A DNA stretch of 64,000 bases from JACVRW01 sp963728495 (GTDB lineage: Bacteria; Actinomycetota; Thermoleophilia; Solirubrobacterales; Thermoleophilaceae), in assembly GCA_963728495.1 (NCBI GenBank), contig CAVSKI010000010.1, positions 1-64,000 of the forward strand, read 5' to 3'. Made by a program: the position numbers and the translations under genes. Shown piece by piece: positions 23,768 to 32,093 of the stretch. Under the pieces are notes generated by a model, which was given only the letters and a program-made list of their open reading frames with translations, was not told the DNA's origin and searched no databases. Every line of letters starts with the position of its first letter. Position 1 is the first letter of the stretch.

Positions 23768-25210
23768 GTGGCCCAGGGCTTCGATCCGAGCGAGTACGAG
23801 CGCGCCGCCGCGATCACCGTGGCGGCGCTGGCCGGCTATGTCCGCGAGAGCCAGGCCGGCGAGGGGCCAGCCGTGTCGGCTCCGCCGCCGGCCGAGGTGC
23901 ACGAGGCGCTCGACCTTCAGCGCCTCCTGCGTGAGGGGGGCCTTGACATCGGGGGCTTCGAGGTGTGGCTGAAGGCGCTGCTGGCGCACACCACCCGTCT
24001 GCACCATCCGGGCGAGATGGCCCACCAGGTGGCCGCTCCGGATATGCCCGCCGCGCTGGCCGACCTGGTGCACGGAGCCGCCAACCAACCGACATCCATC
24101 TGGGAGATGGGCGCGGCCACCCTGGCGGTGGAGGCGGCGGTAATCGACTGGATGGCCCAGCGGGTGGGCTGGGGCGCGGGCGCCGGGGGAGTGCTGACGC
24201 ACGGGGGGTCGCTGGCCAATCTCACTGCTCTGCTCGCCGCGCGGGCGGCGGCCTCCCCCGAGGCCTGGCGCGACGGCGTGAAACCGGGCCTGGCCGTGCT
24301 CGCGCCGACCTCGGCCCACTACTCGGTCAAGCGCAGCGTGGCCATGCTCGGTCTCGGCGAGCGGGCGATGGTCCCACTCGAGGTCGACGAGCTCGAGCGC
24401 ATCGTGCCCGAACGCCTCGAGGCGGCCCTGGAGCGCGCGAACGCCGACGGCCTGCGTCCGATGGCGCTGGTCGCCGCCGCCTGTGCCACCAGCACGGGCC
24501 TGCACGACGACCTTGAGGCGGTCGGGCGCTTCTGCCGCGAGCACGGGATCTGGTTCCACGTCGACGCCGCCCACGGGGCGTCGGCGCTGCTCTCGCCGCG
24601 CCACCGAGACCGCGTGCGCGGCGTCGAGATCGCCGACTCGGTCATCTGGGACGCGCACAAGATGCTGCGCACATCCAGCGTGTGCGCCGCGGTTCTGCTG
24701 CGCGAGGCCGAACGACTCGACGCCGCCTTCCAGCAGCAGGCCGCCTATCTCTTCTACGACGGTGAGGGCAGCGCGCAGGGACCCAGTCTGCTCGGTCGCC
24801 AGGTCGAATGCACCAAGGCGCCGCTTGGCCTCAAGGTGTTCCTCAACCTGGCCTTCCGCGGAGAGCGCGGCCTGGGCGACTACGTCGCCGCTCAATACGA
24901 CAAGACCAGTCGCTTCTACCACCTGATCGAGGCGCGCGAGGGCTTCGAGTGCCTGTGCCCCCCGGAGAGCAACATCCTCTGCTTTCGCTACGGCACCGAC
25001 CCGGCCCGACAGGTCGAGCTGCGCGACCGGCTGCTGTCCGAGGGACGCTTTCACCTCAGCTCGACCGAGGTCCGCGGCGAGCGCTGGCTGCGCATGTCGG
25101 TGATGGCGCCGGCTACCGACGAGGCGACCATCGAGGCCCTGCTGGACGCCATCGAGCGCCTAGCGACGAGCGACCAACGCGGCCTCCACGATCCTGCGCG
25201 CCAGGCGTAG
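23768..25210 (+). CDS. PLP-dependent amino-acid decarboxylase (group II)
   Basis: A 480-residue enzyme of the glutamate/aromatic/diaminobutyrate decarboxylase family. GVLTHGGSLANLTALLAARA (~142-161) binds the phosphate, HVDAAHGASALL (264-275) holds the Asp that contacts the PLP ring nitrogen, and Lys298 in SVIWDAHKMLRTSS forms the Schiff base. The amino-acid substrate cannot be told from sequence; L-2,4-diaminobutyrate or an aromatic acid are candidates. It begins at GTG 23768, and its 3' end overlaps the convergent M28 peptidase gene by 51 nt. Confidence 0.9.
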   Translation: MAQGFDPSEYERAAAITVAALAGYVRESQAGEGPAVSAPPPAEVHEALDLQRLLREGGLDIGGFEVWLKALLAHTTRLHHPGEMAHQVAAPDMPAALADLVHGAANQPTSIWEMGAATLAVEAAVIDWMAQRVGWGAGAGGVLTHGGSLANLTALLAARAAASPEAWRDGVKPGLAVLAPTSAHYSVKRSVAMLGLGERAMVPLEVDELERIVPERLEAALERANADGLRPMALVAAACATSTGLHDDLEAVGRFCREHGIWFHVDAAHGASALLSPRHRDRVRGVEIADSVIWDAHKMLRTSSVCAAVLLREAERLDAAFQQQAAYLFYDGEGSAQGPSLLGRQVECTKAPLGLKVFLNLAFRGERGLGDYVAAQYDKTSRFYHLIEAREGFECLCPPESNILCFRYGTDPARQVELRDRLLSEGRFHLSSTEVRGERWLRMSVMAPATDEATIEALLDAIERLATSDQRGLHDPARQA

Positions 25211-25906
25211 CGACGCGGGACGAAGCCGCCCGGCGCGGTCGCAGGGGCTGTGACGGCAGGGCTCGCCGCCCGCGCCCACGCCCAGCTTCGCGGCCGGCAT
25301 CCCCAGCAGCTCGAACTCGCGGTGATCGGAGTTGCCGGTGCTCTCGTCGCGCACCCAGCTGATCGGAGCGCCCGCCCGGCGCGCGGCGTCGAGCAGGGCG
25401 CCCTCGACCCCTCGCCGCGGGGCGCCGGCTGGCGAGCGCAGCCAGAAGGGCCGGTCGCGGCCCACCTCGTCGAGCGAGAGCGCCCACCTCAGCCGCCCCT
25501 GCTCGCTCGCCCGCACGCGGCGCGCGAGCGCCAGCGCGCCCAGGTGGTCGGCCGAACCGGTGTACACGCGCTCCTCGGCGCCGGTGGCCACGAGCCACAC
25601 GTCGCAGCGCTTGGGGTAGCCGTCGAGCCGGCCGGCCAACGCGGCCAGCACTCCGAGCCCCGAGGCGTTGTCGTTGGCTCCCGGACCGTCCGGGGTGCTG
25701 TCGCCGTGGGCCATGAGGATGTGCAGACAGGAAGCCGGCCCGTCCCATTCGCCGATCACGTTGCGCGACCGCCCACGGCCCGGCACCGCGAAGCGCTGGA
25801 GGGAGACCTCGAGGCCGGCCCGGCGAAAGACACCGGCGATATAGGCGTGCGCTCGCCGCTCCGCTTCGCTCGCGGCCGGGCGAGCCCCCCAGGACGCGAT
25901 GCGCAC
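25160..25906 (-). CDS. M28-family zinc aminopeptidase
   Basis: A 248-residue peptidase of the M28 type. The first zinc ligand is in LMAHGDSTPDG, the bridging Asp in GANDNASGLGV, and the general-base Glu pair in ATGAEERVYTGS. A further ligand is in DEVGRD, and the final His is near STGNSDHREFELLG. From the GTG at 25906 it would be cytoplasmic. The in-frame upstream codons (25907-25972) read like a signal peptide core (AALLATLALLAPALSAH) but contain no ATG, GTG or TTG before a stop, so the true start is unresolved. Confidence 0.8.
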   Translation of the reverse strand: MRIASWGARPAASEAERRAHAYIAGVFRRAGLEVSLQRFAVPGRGRSRNVIGEWDGPASCLHILMAHGDSTPDGPGANDNASGLGVLAALAGRLDGYPKRCDVWLVATGAEERVYTGSADHLGALALARRVRASEQGRLRWALSLDEVGRDRPFWLRSPAGAPRRGVEGALLDAARRAGAPISWVRDESTGNSDHREFELLGMPAAKLGVGAGGEPCRHSPCDRAGRLRPASLRLARRIVEAALVARR

Positions 25907-25953
25907 CGCATGGTCGTGAGCGCTGAGCGCGGGGGCGAGGAGCGCCAGCGTGG

Positions 25954-27912
25954 CTAGGAGAGCAGCCGTTCGAGCTCCTCGGGCTCGGTCACCGGCGCCT
26001 GGCAGGCGAAGCGCTCGCAGACGTAGGCCGCCGGGCGACCGTCGACCGGCGCGCGGTGCTCCAGCAGGGGCACGGCGTCGGCGGCGCCCCCCGCCAGGAC
26101 CAGGTGCGGACGGAAGCGTGCGCGCACCACGCGGGCGAGGGCGGAGGTGTCATCGCCGGCCAGCGCCACCTCCCGCACGGGTGAGAGGTGGAAGTCGAGG
26201 GCCTGCAGCAGGTGACCGAAGGCCTGGGGGTGCTTTGCGGCCAGCTCGTGAAGCAGCGCCAGCACGCCGACAGCGCGCTCTTCGTATGCGCGTTCGCCGG
26301 TGAGCGCGGCCAGGCGTAGCAGCCCGTAAGCGGCGCTGGCGTTGGCCGACGGGATCGGGTGGTCCTCCAGATCCTTGCGCCGGGTCAGCAGCTGCTCGTG
26401 ATCGGACGAGGTCTCGAAGAAGCCCCCGTTCTCATCGTCGGCGAAGCGCTCGATCATCGTGTCGGCCAGAGCGCGCGCCTCCCGAAACCAGCGCGGGTCG
26501 AAGGTCGCCTCATAGAGCGTGAGCAGCGCCTCGAGCAGGAAGGCGTGGTCCTCCAGGTAGGCGTTGAGCTTGGCCGTGCCGTCCTTCCAGGTGCGCAGCA
26601 GGCGACCGTCGGAGTCGCGCAGCGAGCCGAGCAGGAACTCGGCGCAGCCGGTCGCCGCCTCGACGTAGTCGGGGCGCTCGAGCACCGCTCCGGCCTCCGC
26701 CAGCGCGGAGATCATCAGGGCGTTCCAGGCCGTGAGGCGCTTGTCGTCCAGGCTCGGCCATACGCGCTGCGCGCGCACGTCGTAGAGGCGCCCGCGCCAC
26801 TCCTTCAATCGCTCCGGCCTGCCCGGGCCGCGCACCGGGATGTTGTGTCCCTCGAAGTTGCCGGCGTCGGTGGACCCGAACCAGGCGATCGCCTCGTCGG
26901 CGTCGGGCTCGCCCTCCAGCGCGGCGCGCATCTCCTCCACCGACCACACGTAGAACTTGCCCTCCACGCCCTCGGAATCGGCGTCCAGCGCGGAGTAGAA
27001 GCCGCCCTCGGGCGCCCGCATCTCGCGCAGGGCCCAGTCGAGCGTCTCCTCCACGACGTCGCGAAAGTGCTCGTCGCCGAGCGCCTGCCAGCCGTGAAGG
27101 TAGGCCCGCGCGAGCAGCGCGTTGTCATAGAGCATCTTCTCGAAGTGAGGCACGAGCCACAGCGGATCGACCGAGTAACGCGCGAAGCCGCCGCCGATCT
27201 GGTCGTACATCCCGCCCGAGGCCATCGCCCGCAGCGTGTGAGCGGTCATCTGCGTCTCTTCCCGCCGCAGGAGGAACTCGAGTGCGGATGCGGGCGGGAA
27301 CTTGGGCGCGCCCCCGAAACCGCCGTTCGCGGCGTCATAGGTGGAGCGCAGCACCTCGACCGCGGCATCGAGGTGGGCCATCTCCATCGGCTCGGTCGAG
27401 GGGGCCAGCAGCGCCCCGCCGCGCAGGCGCTCCGCGATTCGCGCGCCGCCCTCCCGGATGTCGTCCTTCTTCTCCTGCCAGGCGTGCGCGACCGCCTCTA
27501 CCACCTGGCGCCAGCTCGGCATGCCCATGCGCGGCTGGGGCGGGAAGTAGGTGCCGGCGTAGAAGGGCACCTGCTCGGGGGTGAGGAACACGTTGAGCGG
27601 CCAGCCGCCGGCGCCGGTCATCGCCTGGCAGGCCTCCATGTAGATCGAATCGAGGTCGGGACGCTCCTCGCGGTCGAGCTTCACGCACACGAAGCGTTCG
27701 TTCATCAGCGTCGCGGTCTCGTCGTCCTCGAATGACTCGCGCTCCATCACGTGACACCAGTGGCAGGCCGAGTAGCCGATCGAGAGCAGGATCGGGCGAT
27801 CCTCCTCGCGCGAGCGAGCCAGCGCCTCCTCGCCCCACGCGTACCAGTCCACCGGGTTGTCCTTGTGCTGGAGGAGGTAGGGCGAGGTCTCGCGGGCGAG
27901 GTGGTTGGCCAT
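25954..27912 (-). CDS. Thioredoxin-domain protein, YyaL/SPATA20 (DUF255) family
   Basis: A 652-residue protein. The N-terminal ~160 residues are the DUF255 thioredoxin-like domain with LLSIGYSACHWCHVMERESF (Cys50 and Cys53, a CxxC site) and YPFAG-like segment QVPFYAGTYFPP. The remainder is an (alpha/alpha)6-barrel resembling glycoside hydrolase folds (FARYSVDPLWLVPHFEKMLY; LTAWNALMISALAEAG). The function of this widespread family is unsettled; a cellobiose-epimerase-like or redox role has been proposed. It begins at ATG 27912, 9 nt after the acyl-CoA synthetase stop, in one operon. Confidence 0.92.
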   Translation of the reverse strand: MANHLARETSPYLLQHKDNPVDWYAWGEEALARSREEDRPILLSIGYSACHWCHVMERESFEDDETATLMNERFVCVKLDREERPDLDSIYMEACQAMTGAGGWPLNVFLTPEQVPFYAGTYFPPQPRMGMPSWRQVVEAVAHAWQEKKDDIREGGARIAERLRGGALLAPSTEPMEMAHLDAAVEVLRSTYDAANGGFGGAPKFPPASALEFLLRREETQMTAHTLRAMASGGMYDQIGGGFARYSVDPLWLVPHFEKMLYDNALLARAYLHGWQALGDEHFRDVVEETLDWALREMRAPEGGFYSALDADSEGVEGKFYVWSVEEMRAALEGEPDADEAIAWFGSTDAGNFEGHNIPVRGPGRPERLKEWRGRLYDVRAQRVWPSLDDKRLTAWNALMISALAEAGAVLERPDYVEAATGCAEFLLGSLRDSDGRLLRTWKDGTAKLNAYLEDHAFLLEALLTLYEATFDPRWFREARALADTMIERFADDENGGFFETSSDHEQLLTRRKDLEDHPIPSANASAAYGLLRLAALTGERAYEERAVGVLALLHELAAKHPQAFGHLLQALDFHLSPVREVALAGDDTSALARVVRARFRPHLVLAGGAADAVPLLEHRAPVDGRPAAYVCERFACQAPVTEPEELERLLS

Positions 27913-27921
27913 GATTCGAGG

Positions 27922-29343
27922 CTACCCGCGCCGCAGCTCGGCACGCTTGATCTTGCCGCTGTGCGTCTTGGGCAGCTCGGGCTCGAAGTCCACGATGCGG
28001 GGGTACTTGTAGGGGGCGGTCTGCTCCTTGACGTGCTCCTGGAGCTCGCCGGCCAGCTGCTCGCTGGGCTCGCGGCCGTCGCGCAGGACCACGACCGCGC
28101 GCACCACCTGGCCACGCACCTCGTCGGGAGCGGCCACGGCGGCGGCTTCGGCCACGGCGGGGTGGGTGAGCAGCGCCGACTCGACCTCGAAGGGCCCGAT
28201 CCGGTAGCCGGCGGAGATGATCACGTCGTCGGTTCGACCCTCGAACCAGAGATAGCCGTCCTCGTCCTCGGCCACCCGGTCTCCCGTGCGCCAGGGGCGC
28301 TCGCGCGGGCCGTCTACGAAGAAGGTGGGCACGGTCTTCGGATCGATCACAAGCTCGCCTTCGTCGATCCAGGCCCTGAAGCCCGGCAGCGGGCGACCCA
28401 TCGAGCCGGGACGCACCGGCGGCCCGATCGGCATCCCGGTCAGGTGGCCGGTCTCGGTTTGCCCGTATCCGTCGTGAATGGCCACGCCCACGCCGTCCTG
28501 CCAGGCGCGCACCACCTCGGGATTGAGCGGCTCGCCCGCGGCGACGGCATGGCGAAGGGAGGGAAGCGGGCGCAGCTCGCTGCGCTTGGCAACGGCGCGG
28601 TACTCGGTGGGCGACATGCATAGCACGTCGACCCGCTCGCGTTCGAGCAGCTCCAGGCGCTCGTCGGGGTCGAAGCGGCCGTCGTGCAGCAGCGCCGCGG
28701 CGCCTCGCAGCCAGGCCGCCACGAAGGCGTTGCGCGCCGACAGCGACCAGCCGCTGGCCGCGGTGCACCAGCACAGGTCGCCATTTCGGGCGTCGTACCA
28801 GTGCTCGGCCTGCACGCTCTGGCCCTCCAGGTAACGGGCGCCATGGCGGATCGGCTTCGGCGTGCCGGCGGTGCCGGAGGTGAATACGATCAGCGCGGGA
28901 CTGTCGGGTTCGAGCTCGACGGCGGCGGCCGGCTCGCCCGCCTCGAGCAGGCGATCGTCCGGCAGTGCGAGGACCTCGGCGTCGAGACCGGCCTCGTCGA
29001 GGGTGGAGAGGTTGCGTTCGCCGGCGATCACGGCGCGGGGCCCGACGAGGTCGGCGCGGGCGCGCAGGTCGGCCGGGCGCAGCTGTTCGCTGCAGGGCAG
29101 CGCCGCGGCGCCGAGGCGCCAGCACGCCACCATCGCATACGCCCATTCGGGTTGGTTGCCCATCAGCGTCAGCACCACGTCGCCGCGGTTCACGCCCCGA
29201 CGAGCGAGCGCACCGGCCAGGCGGGCCGAGCGCTCGGAGACCTCGCCGAAGCTGATCTCGCGGCGCTCGTGCTCGCGCGTGACGGCAACGAGGGCCGGCC
29301 GCCCTGGGTCGGCTGCGTCGACCACGTCCCGCGCGAAGTTCAC
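27922..29343 (-). CDS. AMP-forming acyl-CoA synthetase
   Basis: A 473-residue ANL-superfamily ligase activating a carboxylic acid as acyl-AMP and then acyl-CoA. The P-loop is LIVFTSGTAGTPKPIRHG (~residues 148-165), the motif IHDGYGQTETGHLTG is at ~285-300, WRTGDRVAEDEDGYL binds the ribose, and SGKIKRAEL at the C-terminus carries the adenylation Lys. Weighted toward medium-chain or acetyl-like substrates by overall similarity, but not decisive. GTG start at 29343. Together with the acyl-CoA dehydrogenase at 30338 it suggests fatty-acid or branched-acid catabolism. Confidence 0.9.
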   Translation of the reverse strand: MNFARDVVDAADPGRPALVAVTREHERREISFGEVSERSARLAGALARRGVNRGDVVLTLMGNQPEWAYAMVACWRLGAAALPCSEQLRPADLRARADLVGPRAVIAGERNLSTLDEAGLDAEVLALPDDRLLEAGEPAAAVELEPDSPALIVFTSGTAGTPKPIRHGARYLEGQSVQAEHWYDARNGDLCWCTAASGWSLSARNAFVAAWLRGAAALLHDGRFDPDERLELLERERVDVLCMSPTEYRAVAKRSELRPLPSLRHAVAAGEPLNPEVVRAWQDGVGVAIHDGYGQTETGHLTGMPIGPPVRPGSMGRPLPGFRAWIDEGELVIDPKTVPTFFVDGPRERPWRTGDRVAEDEDGYLWFEGRTDDVIISAGYRIGPFEVESALLTHPAVAEAAAVAAPDEVRGQVVRAVVVLRDGREPSEQLAGELQEHVKEQTAPYKYPRIVDFEPELPKTHSGKIKRAELRRG

Positions 29344-29564
29344 GCCACCTCGACGATCAGCTCAGCTATCCAGGCCCGGCCGAGGCGAAACCGACATGGA
29401 ACGGAGACTTGCACACGGGCATCTTGACTCTTCTGGGGCGGGTCACCACAAAAAGGGGGCCCCACCGAGCGCGCTGGAGCGAAGCAGGAATCCGAGCGGG
29501 GTTATGGAAACCGGACCGATGCCGGCGCATGCCGGGCACAACAACTCCGACACATCTGTTAGAT

Positions 29565-29712
29565 TCGCCGCCACGCCGAGTCCGCGTAACGCGGAGCGGG
29601 GGAACCAAAGGGTGGTCGTCAAGGCCACTGGGGCGAACTTCCTCGAAGTAGAGGAGGCGCGCAAGCTCTTTCAGCGCGAGCCCGACAGCTAACCCCGCAG
29701 GCGTACGAAAGA
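29565..29712 (+). promoter_or_regulatory. Cyclic di-AMP riboswitch (ydaO/yuaA class)
   Basis: Conserved blocks: GCGGGGGAACCAAAGGG near 29596-29612, GGGGCGAAC near 29632-29640, CTTTCAGCGCGAGCCCGACA near 29669-29688, then GCTAACCCCGCAGGCG to 29703. A CGCC/GGCG P1 helix closes the element. TAGATT at ~29560 can be the -10. It controls the NlpC/P60-like gene that begins a few nt later, an arrangement well known for actinobacterial ydaO riboswitches. The preceding 220 bases hold no gene I recognise. Confidence 0.9.
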
Positions 29713-29714
29713 GA

Positions 29715-30299
29715 ATGCCGTTGCCGCCCTACAAGAAGCTGTTCGCTGCGTGCCTTTGCGCGTGCGTGCTGGTGCTCGCCCTCGCGGCGAGCGCTTCCGC
29801 CGACACGCCGCCGGTCTCGGGCGGCGCGACCTTCGAGCCTCCGCCCCCGCCGCCAGAGGAGGCGACGCTGGTCGACGGGCGAGTGCTGGCTCCGGCCTCG
29901 GCGCCCACGCGGGTCAAGCGCGTGATCGAGGCCGCCAACCGACTGGTCGAGAAGCCCTACATCTACGGCGGCGGACACAGGCCGTACAGCACCGCGCGCG
30001 CCGCCCGCCTCGACCGTGGCTACGACTGCTCGGGTGCGGTGTCCTACGCTCTCTACGGCGGACGCTTCCTGCGCTCCCCGCTTCCCTCGGGTGCGCTGAT
30101 GGACTGGGGCGAGGAGGGCACCGGCGACTGGATCACCGTCTACGCTCACGGCGGCCACGCCTACGTCGTGATCGCCGGCCTGCGCTTCGACACCTCGATG
30201 CGCGATGCCGATGCGCCGGGCCCCCGCAGCGGCCCGCGCTGGAGCAAGACCCTGCGCAAGTCCAGTGCGTTCGTCGCGCGCCATCCGCGCGGCTATTAG
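29715..30299 (+). CDS. Secreted NlpC/P60-like cell-wall hydrolase
   Basis: A 194-residue exported protein. Residues 1-30 are a signal peptide (LFAACLCACVLVLALAASAS, cleavage after SASA). A proline linker follows (EPPPPPPEE). The catalytic domain has the Cys nucleophile in YDCSGAVSYAL (Cys105) and the His in HGGHAYVVI (His148), as in NlpC/P60 peptidoglycan endopeptidases. Under the c-di-AMP riboswitch it would be made when c-di-AMP falls, for example during regrowth. The signal peptide shows it acts outside the membrane on the wall. Confidence 0.88.
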   Translation: MPLPPYKKLFAACLCACVLVLALAASASADTPPVSGGATFEPPPPPPEEATLVDGRVLAPASAPTRVKRVIEAANRLVEKPYIYGGGHRPYSTARAARLDRGYDCSGAVSYALYGGRFLRSPLPSGALMDWGEEGTGDWITVYAHGGHAYVVIAGLRFDTSMRDADAPGPRSGPRWSKTLRKSSAFVARHPRGY

Positions 30300-30337
30300 G
30301 CGCCTCGGGCTCCAGGCTCTCGCAGTATTCTCAGCCG

Positions 30338-31537
30338 ATGGCAGTGGCTAGCGCCTACACCGAGAAGACTGACGAGCAGAAGGCCATCACCGAGATGGTG
30401 CGCCAGTTCGTGGACAACGAGGTCCTGCCGATCGCCGGGGAGCACGATCACGAGGACAAGTTCCCCGATGCGGTGGTCGAGCAGATGAAAGAGCTCGGGC
30501 TGTTTGGCGTGACCATCCCCGAGGAGTACGGCGGGATGGGCTTGGACCTCACCACCTACGCGATGATCGTCGAGGAGCTCTCGCGCGGCTGGATCTCGGT
30601 GTCGGGGATCGTCAACACGCATTTCATCGGCTCCTATCTGCTGATGAAGTTCGGCACCGACGAGCAGAAGCAGGAGTTCCTGCCGCGCATGGCCACGGGC
30701 GAGATCCGGGCCGCCTTCTCCCTGTCCGAGCCCGAGGTGGGGTCGGACGTGCAGGGCATCAAGTCGACCGCAAAGAAAACCGACGACGGCTACTGGCAGC
30801 TCAACGGGCAGAAGATGTGGGTGACCAACGGGCTGCGCTCGGCGCTCGTGTTCGTGCTCATGAAGACCAACACCAAGGCCGACCCCCCTCACCGCGGGAT
30901 GACCTGCTTCATCACCGAGAAGACCCCCGGGGAGGAGCACAACAAGGGCCTGACCGTGCCGCCCCAGATCAAGAAGATGGGCTACAAGGGGGTCGAGTCG
31001 ACCGAGCTCGTCTACGACGGCTTTGTCTGTGCCCCCGATCGCATCCTCGGCGGCGAGGAGAACGGCCTGCATAAGGGCTTCGGCCAGATGATGGATGCGC
31101 TCGAGGTGGGGCGCGTGAACGTGGCCGCCCGCGGGGTCGGCATCGCCCAGCGCGCGCTCGAGCTGGCGCTGCGCTACTCCCAGGAGCGCAAGAGCTTCGG
31201 CAAGCCGATCGCCCAGCACCAGGCCATCCAGTTCAAGCTGGCCGACATGGCCACGAAGACAGAGGCGGCGCGGCTGCTCACGCTCAAGGCCGCGCGCCTC
31301 AAGGACGCCGGTGAGCGCTCCGATCTGGAGGCCGGCATGGCCAAGCTGTTCGCCTCGGAGGCCGGCAAGGAGGTCGTGGAGGACGCCTTTCGCATCCACG
31401 GCGGCTACGGCTACTCCAAGGAATACGAGATCGAACGCCTGTACCGCGACGCGCCGTTGCTGCTGATCGGCGAAGGCACTTCGGAGATCCAGCGCATGGT
31501 GATCGGCAAGAAGCTGCTGGAGCGAAATAAGGTCTAG
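30338..31537 (+). CDS. Acyl-CoA dehydrogenase
   Basis: A 399-residue FAD enzyme for the alpha,beta-dehydrogenation of acyl-CoA. FAD/substrate motifs: AAFSLSEPEVGSDVQGIKS (~125-143), WVTNGLRSALVFVLMKT, and the C-terminal GGYGYSKEYEIERLYRDA. The catalytic Glu is probably Glu379 in IGEGTSEIQRMVIG. Length and layout fit short/medium or branched-chain enzymes. Start at ATG 30338; a longer frame upstream is out of register with the NlpC gene and was rejected. Confidence 0.95.
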   Translation: MAVASAYTEKTDEQKAITEMVRQFVDNEVLPIAGEHDHEDKFPDAVVEQMKELGLFGVTIPEEYGGMGLDLTTYAMIVEELSRGWISVSGIVNTHFIGSYLLMKFGTDEQKQEFLPRMATGEIRAAFSLSEPEVGSDVQGIKSTAKKTDDGYWQLNGQKMWVTNGLRSALVFVLMKTNTKADPPHRGMTCFITEKTPGEEHNKGLTVPPQIKKMGYKGVESTELVYDGFVCAPDRILGGEENGLHKGFGQMMDALEVGRVNVAARGVGIAQRALELALRYSQERKSFGKPIAQHQAIQFKLADMATKTEAARLLTLKAARLKDAGERSDLEAGMAKLFASEAGKEVVEDAFRIHGGYGYSKEYEIERLYRDAPLLLIGEGTSEIQRMVIGKKLLERNKV

Positions 31538-31561
31538 CGGACCGGAGGGTCTGAGCCGGGT

Positions 31562-31576
31562 TACCGGCTAGCATGG
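31562..31576 (+). promoter_or_regulatory. Conserved 15-bp leader with TAGCAT -10 box (copy 1)
   Basis: TACCGGCTAGCATGG is identical to 60318-60332. TAGCAT (31569-31574) lies 7 nt before the ATG at 31582, so transcription would start at or next to the start codon, giving a leaderless mRNA. The first ATG (31573) lies within the -10 box and is unlikely to be translated. Confidence 0.6.
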
Positions 31577-31581
31577 CTGGC

Positions 31582-32046
31582 ATGGCCGAAAGGCAGCAGA
31601 ACGTACCGCGGGTGGTGCACGAACACGACGTGCCTCCTGTCGCTTCCCCCGCGAGGGTCGATGTCGAGGAGCTGCTGGCACAGTTGGCGGAGCGTACGGC
31701 CGAGCTCGCGGAGGCGAGGATGAAGCGAAAGCAAGCCGAAGCCAAGCTGAAGACCAAGACGGGCGAGCTGGATTCGGAGCGCAAGGCGCGCAAGCAGACG
31801 AGCCGGCAGCTCGAGGGCGACCTCAGCTCGCTCGAGACAGAGCGCGATCAGTACGTTGCCGCCTGCCGGCAGCTCAAGTCCGAGGTCGCCAAGCAGCGCA
31901 AGGCGCGCGCCGCTGCCGAGGCGGACCTCGAGCGGGCCGAGGAGCGCAGTGCGGCGCTCCAGCACAAGTTGCAGGTCGTGTGGGCGCAGCTTCAGCAGCA
32001 GAAGCCCGAGGCTCCGCAGCGCTGGTGGCGCAGGTTCGGTTCGTGA
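31582..32046 (+). CDS. Coiled-coil protein, glycan-locus border paralogue 1
   Basis: A 154-residue protein without a known family. Residues ~25-140 are a continuous charged coiled coil (LAERTAELAEARMKRKQAEA; RQLEGDLSSLETERDQYVAA; DLERAEERSAALQHKLQVVW). It has no signal peptide or membrane helix. The protein at 60337-60777 is a clear paralogue with the same ELLAxLAxRTxELAEA opening and the KLxxVWAQLxQ ending. The pair brackets the glycan locus. A scaffold or length-control partner for surface polysaccharide assembly is possible but is guesswork. I prefer ATG 31582 to 31573 because of the -10 box. Confidence 0.75.
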   Translation: MAERQQNVPRVVHEHDVPPVASPARVDVEELLAQLAERTAELAEARMKRKQAEAKLKTKTGELDSERKARKQTSRQLEGDLSSLETERDQYVAACRQLKSEVAKQRKARAAAEADLERAEERSAALQHKLQVVWAQLQQQKPEAPQRWWRRFGS

Positions 32047-32093
32047 TCGAGAAGCCGCGCGAGCGCAGCACGACCTGAAGCTGAGGTCGTCCG

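Noticed and set aside
27335..29146. A 603-codon minus-strand frame across the thioredoxin and acyl-CoA synthetase genes
   Set aside because: Arg/Pro-rich out-of-frame translation of two well-supported genes; typical of high-GC DNA.
29750..31537. A 595-codon frame suggesting a fusion of the wall hydrolase and acyl-CoA dehydrogenase
   Set aside because: The first part is out of frame with the NlpC/P60-like gene; only the part from ATG 30338 is real.
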